A stretch of 34,339 nt of DNA. Origin: Candidatus Rokuibacteriota bacterium. Lineage in GTDB: Bacteria > Methylomirabilota > Methylomirabilia > Rokubacteriales > CSP1-6. The first letter of the stretch is position 1, and every line of letters starts with the position of its first letter. The position numbers and the translations under genes were made by a program. The notes under the pieces were generated by a model. It saw only the letters and a list, made by a program, of their open reading frames with translations. It did not search any database and was not told where the DNA came from. The stretch is from contig QHSQ01000160.1 in the NCBI GenBank assembly GCA_003221615.1, forward strand, positions 1 through 34,339, read 5' to 3'. This document shows, piece by piece, positions 31,898-34,339 of this stretch.

Positions 31898-32472
31898 CAC
31901 GGACCGTCCGCGACCAGGTCGAGATAGTGCTTGACGATCCGGGCGGTGGCGCCCCAGATCGTGTCGCCGTTGTAGTCGAAGAAGTAGACGGGACGTCGCA
32001 CGCCCTCGCGCTCCCACTCCTCGACCCTGAGGCCGCCGGGTCTGGAGATCGCCGCGAACGGCACCTCGATCACGCGCTCGATCTCGGCGCCGTCAGGTCG
32101 CCAGGCGACGGGCTCGTGGATCACGCCGATCCAGGGCGTGATGACGAAGTTGGTCGCGAAGGTTTCGGTGTCGTCGAGCGCGCCCAGCGGCTCGACTGCG
32201 GCCCTCGGCAGCCCGATCTCTTCCTCGCACTCCCGGAGTGCCGCGGCGAGGAGCGAGGCGTCCTCGGGATCGACGGTGCCGCCTGGAAAGCCGATCTGCC
32301 CGCGATGAGACCCGACGGTATCGGTCCGTTTCGCGAACACGAGGTAAGGCTCGCCCCGCTCGATGAGCGGCACCAGCACCGCCGCCCGAACGAGCGGGCC
32401 GGGCGGTACGACACGACGCTCACGCGCCGCGAGCCGCCGGCGCGTGAGCTCTGCGAGCTCGTCGAGGGTCAC
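31897..32472 (-). CDS. NUDIX hydrolase, CoA pyrophosphatase-like (NudL type)
   Basis: The 191-residue protein contains the NUDIX box GGTVDPEDASLLAAALRECE followed by EEIGL. Just upstream is the CoA-pyrophosphatase hallmark LVFAKRTDTVGSHRGQIGFP. This family cleaves CoA to 3',5'-ADP and phosphopantetheine. The start is GTG 32472, which overlaps the TGA of the Sir2 relic (GTGA). The size of 191 residues fits NudL-like enzymes. A longer reading upstream of the GTG would pass through the Sir2 relic and the end of the CPBP gene in another frame. Confidence 0.9.
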   Translation of the reverse strand: MTLDELAELTRRRLAARERRVVPPGPLVRAAVLVPLIERGEPYLVFAKRTDTVGSHRGQIGFPGGTVDPEDASLLAAALRECEEEIGLPRAAVEPLGALDDTETFATNFVITPWIGVIHEPVAWRPDGAEIERVIEVPFAAISRPGGLRVEEWEREGVRRPVYFFDYNGDTIWGATARIVKHYLDLVADGP

Positions 32473-32576
32473 GAATCTGGGATGCCCGACTCGGTGCTCA
32501 CGCCGGCGCCGGCGAAGGCGACGGCGCGGCGGGCGTCGAGAAACAGCCGCGCCAGCCGACGAAGCGCATCGCTCAC
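32469..32576 (-). pseudogene. Sir2-family deacetylase relic: 35 codons of the N-terminus
   Basis: From GTG 32576 the frame encodes 35 residues including RRLARLFLDARRAVAFAGAG and VSTESGIPD, then S and TGA. This is exactly the N-terminus and NAD-binding GAGxS...GIPDF motif of bacterial Sir2 (CobB) proteins, cut off where FRSP should follow. The other roughly 200 residues are gone. The start overlaps the CPBP stop (GTGA) and the relic's own TGA overlaps the NUDIX start (GTGA). It could now serve as a coupling mini-gene that keeps ribosomes flowing into the NUDIX gene. Confidence 0.75.
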
Positions 32577-33469
32577 CGGCGAAGCCGCCTCCAGACGCGC
32601 AGGGCCATCGCGGAGAGCCAGGCACCCTCGACCGGTACGGTCGGCCGGGCGAGGCACAGCCAGATCACGCATCCCGCGAACACCAGGGCGCCGGCGGCGG
32701 CCAGCGCGATGTTGATCCCGACGCCGCCGACCGCGCTCCACGACGCCGTGAGGATCGTGAACAACGCGTTGTTGATGACGTGGCACACCACCGCCGGGAG
32801 GGCGCTCCCCGTCAGCTCCGTGATCCAGCCCAGGTACAGGCCGAGCGCCAGCGCCAGGAGACCGTGGAGCCAGTCCAGATGGAAGACCCCGAAGCAGAAC
32901 GCGGTGATGCTCACGGCCGCCGCGCGCGGCAGGCGCTGGACGAGTCGCGTCTGCATGTACCCGCGGAAGAACATCTCCTCGGCGGTGCCCGCGACAACGC
33001 CGACGATGATCACGGCGAGGAACAGATCGGGGCCGACGGCCTGTGCGAGCGCCTGGCGGATCATCACCATGTTGCCGTGCTGGGCCAGGCCGGCGAGCGC
33101 GGTCAGCGAGTCGAGCGTCTGGCCCAGCGCCAGGGTCCCCAGGACCATCAGCAGGAGCGTGCGGCCGGTCTCGCTGCCGGGCATTAGACGGAGCGAGGCC
33201 GGCGTCGCGCTGCCACTCGCGATCAGGGCCGTCAAGATGAACGCCGTGGACGACGCGATGGTCAGGGCGAGCAACCCCGGCAGCCCCTCGAACACGGCGC
33301 GCTCGGAGAGATCGGGATAGAGGGACCGCACGATGGCCGCCGCCAGCAGCGAGAACGCGACGATCGTGACGAACGCGGCGAGGCACGACAGGAAGACCGG
33401 CCAGAGCCGTGGACGATCGGTCGACTCCCGGCCCGCGTCAGTCAGAGTCGCGGACCCTCGACGTGCCAC
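32573..33469 (-). CDS. CPBP-family intramembrane metalloprotease (CAAX protease-like)
   Basis: The protein of about 298 residues has several membrane segments and the CPBP/Abi motifs in order: GTAEEMFFRGYMQTRL (EExxxR), CFGVFHLDWLHGLLALALGL (FxxxH) and CHVINNAL (HxxxN). These residues form the metal/catalytic site of the glutamic-type intramembrane protease family (Rce1-like). Substrates are unknown. The start is uncertain: GTG 33469 is given. CTG 33445 overlaps the amidase TGA as CTGA and has GAGGG 9 nt upstream, so it is equally good. The track to an ATG at 33577 would overlap the amidase much further and is less likely. Confidence 0.85.
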   Translation of the reverse strand: MARRGSATLTDAGRESTDRPRLWPVFLSCLAAFVTIVAFSLLAAAIVRSLYPDLSERAVFEGLPGLLALTIASSTAFILTALIASGSATPASLRLMPGSETGRTLLLMVLGTLALGQTLDSLTALAGLAQHGNMVMIRQALAQAVGPDLFLAVIIVGVVAGTAEEMFFRGYMQTRLVQRLPRAAAVSITAFCFGVFHLDWLHGLLALALGLYLGWITELTGSALPAVVCHVINNALFTILTASWSAVGGVGINIALAAAGALVFAGCVIWLCLARPTVPVEGAWLSAMALRVWRRLRR

Positions 33470-34339
33470 TTCGTGGCCTGCTGGTAGGCGTGTCCCAGGC
33501 GCAACGTCGTCGCCTCGTCGAACGCGCGCCCGACGATCTGCAGGGCCAGCGGCCGGCCGTCCTTTGAAAATCCGCACGGCACGGTGAGCGCGGGCAGTCC
33601 GAGCCCGTTGAACGGGCGCGTGAGCCTCGAGAATCGTCCCATCCGGCTGACGACGTCGTCCACGGAGCCCGACTTCACCGCCTCGAGCGCCGGCGCGGGC
33701 TCAGGGATCACGGGGGCGACCAACGCGTCGACCTCCGCGAAAACTTCCGCGATGAACTCGCGTGTGAGGCGCGCACGCAGCCGCAAAGCCTGGAGATAGT
33801 CGTGCGCCGAGACGTGGAAGCCGACCTCGAGCCGGGCTCGGACCGCTGGCTGGAGCTCGTGGGGTCGATCGCGCGCGAGGCGCGTGTGCAGGGCCGCGGA
33901 CTCCGAGCGCGAGATGACGTTGCCGATGTCCGTGAGCGTGCGGGGGTCGGGGACGCGAACGGGCGTGACGAGCACGTCGAGGCCCGCGAGGACGTCCGCC
34001 GCCCCGCGGACCGCGGCGTCCATCTCGGCGTCGATCCCGTCGAAGTAGTAGTTCTCGGGAATGCCGACCCGCAGACCGACGACCGGGCTCTCCAGCATCC
34101 GCTGGTAGTATGGAACGCGGCGGCGGCTGGACGTCGCGTCCCGCGGGTCGTGCCCCGCGACGATCTCGAGCAGCAGTGCGGTGTCGGCGACGGTTCGGGT
34201 CAACGGCCCGAGGTGATCCATCGACCACGACAGCGGCATCACCCCGGCGCGGCTCACGCGCCCGTACGTGGGCTTGAGGCCGACGACGCCGCAGCACGCC
34301 GCCGGCAGCCTGATGGAGCCGCCGGTGTCGCTGCCGAGC
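33442..34339 (-). CDS. Amidase signature family enzyme (GatA-like), N-terminus outside window
   Basis: The frame enters from the right edge at [20 protein letters not shown] (nucleophile-serine region) and continues [20 protein letters not shown] to the C-terminal IVGRAFDEATTLRLGHAYQQ, 298 codons in the window. The catalytic lysine and the GGSSSGS stretch must lie beyond the edge. It is a clear paralogue of the amidase at 3056-4471: both have [17 protein letters not shown] and IVGRxFDEAT. Here the gene is followed by CPBP, Sir2 relic, NUDIX and the Cys-rich protein. Confidence 0.9.
   Translation of the reverse strand, partial: LGSDTGGSIRLPAACCGVVGLKPTYGRVSRAGVMPLSWSMDHLGPLTRTVADTALLLEIVAGHDPRDATSSRRRVPYYQRMLESPVVGLRVGIPENYYFDGIDAEMDAAVRGAADVLAGLDVLVTPVRVPDPRTLTDIGNVISRSESAALHTRLARDRPHELQPAVRARLEVGFHVSAHDYLQALRLRARLTREFIAEVFAEVDALVAPVIPEPAPALEAVKSGSVDDVVSRMGRFSRLTRPFNGLGLPALTVPCGFSKDGRPLALQIVGRAFDEATTLRLGHAYQQATKWHVEGPRL

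Overview
The window is a stretch of very GC-rich bacterial chromosome, densely packed with genes and with many short overlaps (ATGA, GTGA, TGATG). The gene mix is an orphan ABC substrate-binding protein, two GatA-like amidases, a RACo-type corrinoid activator with a UroD-family methyltransferase, an LLM flavin oxidoreductase, a polyhydroxyalkanoate (PHA) locus and a PEP-CTERM protein. That suits a soil or sediment Gram-negative of the Rokubacteria/Methylomirabilota or deltaproteobacterial type. This placement is inference from gene content; no rRNA or tRNA gene was seen.

Layout. 1-2.3 kb: a MocR-type regulator (cut by the window edge) divergent from a 58-residue protein and a SAM methyltransferase. 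2.3-4.65 kb: a minus-strand group of GatC-like protein, GatA-like amidase, a small protein with a possible PCP_red-like tail, and an Smr-domain protein. 4.68-8.47 kb: a plus-strand operon of RACo-like ferredoxin/ASKHA activator, double-hotdog MaoC-like protein and UroD-family methyltransferase. 8.47-11.9 kb: a gene-poor, compositionally different segment with an orphan substrate-binding protein, a frameshifted truncated-hemoglobin relic joined to a 3'-truncated SGNH-hydrolase gene, a PEP-CTERM protein and about 640 bp without a gene. This segment is bracketed by a 23-bp direct repeat (22/23) that is the 3' end of ychF, so it looks like inserted DNA. 11.9-16.2 kb: ychF, two EamA-type transporters, queF and a zinc alcohol dehydrogenase. 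16.3-25.6 kb: a fatty-acid/PHA region with SDR, acyl-CoA synthetase, phasin, phaR, phaB, phaJ, phaE, class III-type phaC, SCP2-domain protein, SDR, enoyl-CoA hydratase and a TetR regulator. 25.6-34.3 kb: M20 amidohydrolase, ThDP enzyme, LLM oxidoreductase, threonine-dehydratase-like enzyme and SppA, then a tightly overlapped minus-strand operon of a second amidase, a CPBP protease, a 35-codon Sir2 relic, a NUDIX hydrolase and a Cys-rich small protein.

How the genes work together. The PHA region can carry acyl-CoAs (acyl-CoA synthetase, enoyl-CoA hydratase, PhaJ) or acetoacetyl-CoA (PhaB) into (R)-3-hydroxyacyl-CoA for PhaC/PhaE, with phasin and PhaR at the granule. A shared 15-bp palindrome, TRACGC-N3-GCGTYA, lies in the predicted promoters of phasin, phaR and phaE. 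It is the best candidate for an undescribed PhaR operator and the most interesting regulatory signal here. A second window-wide pattern is a -10-like hexamer 6-9 nt upstream of the start codon, mostly without a Shine-Dalgarno sequence, at nine genes. That predicts widespread leaderless transcripts.
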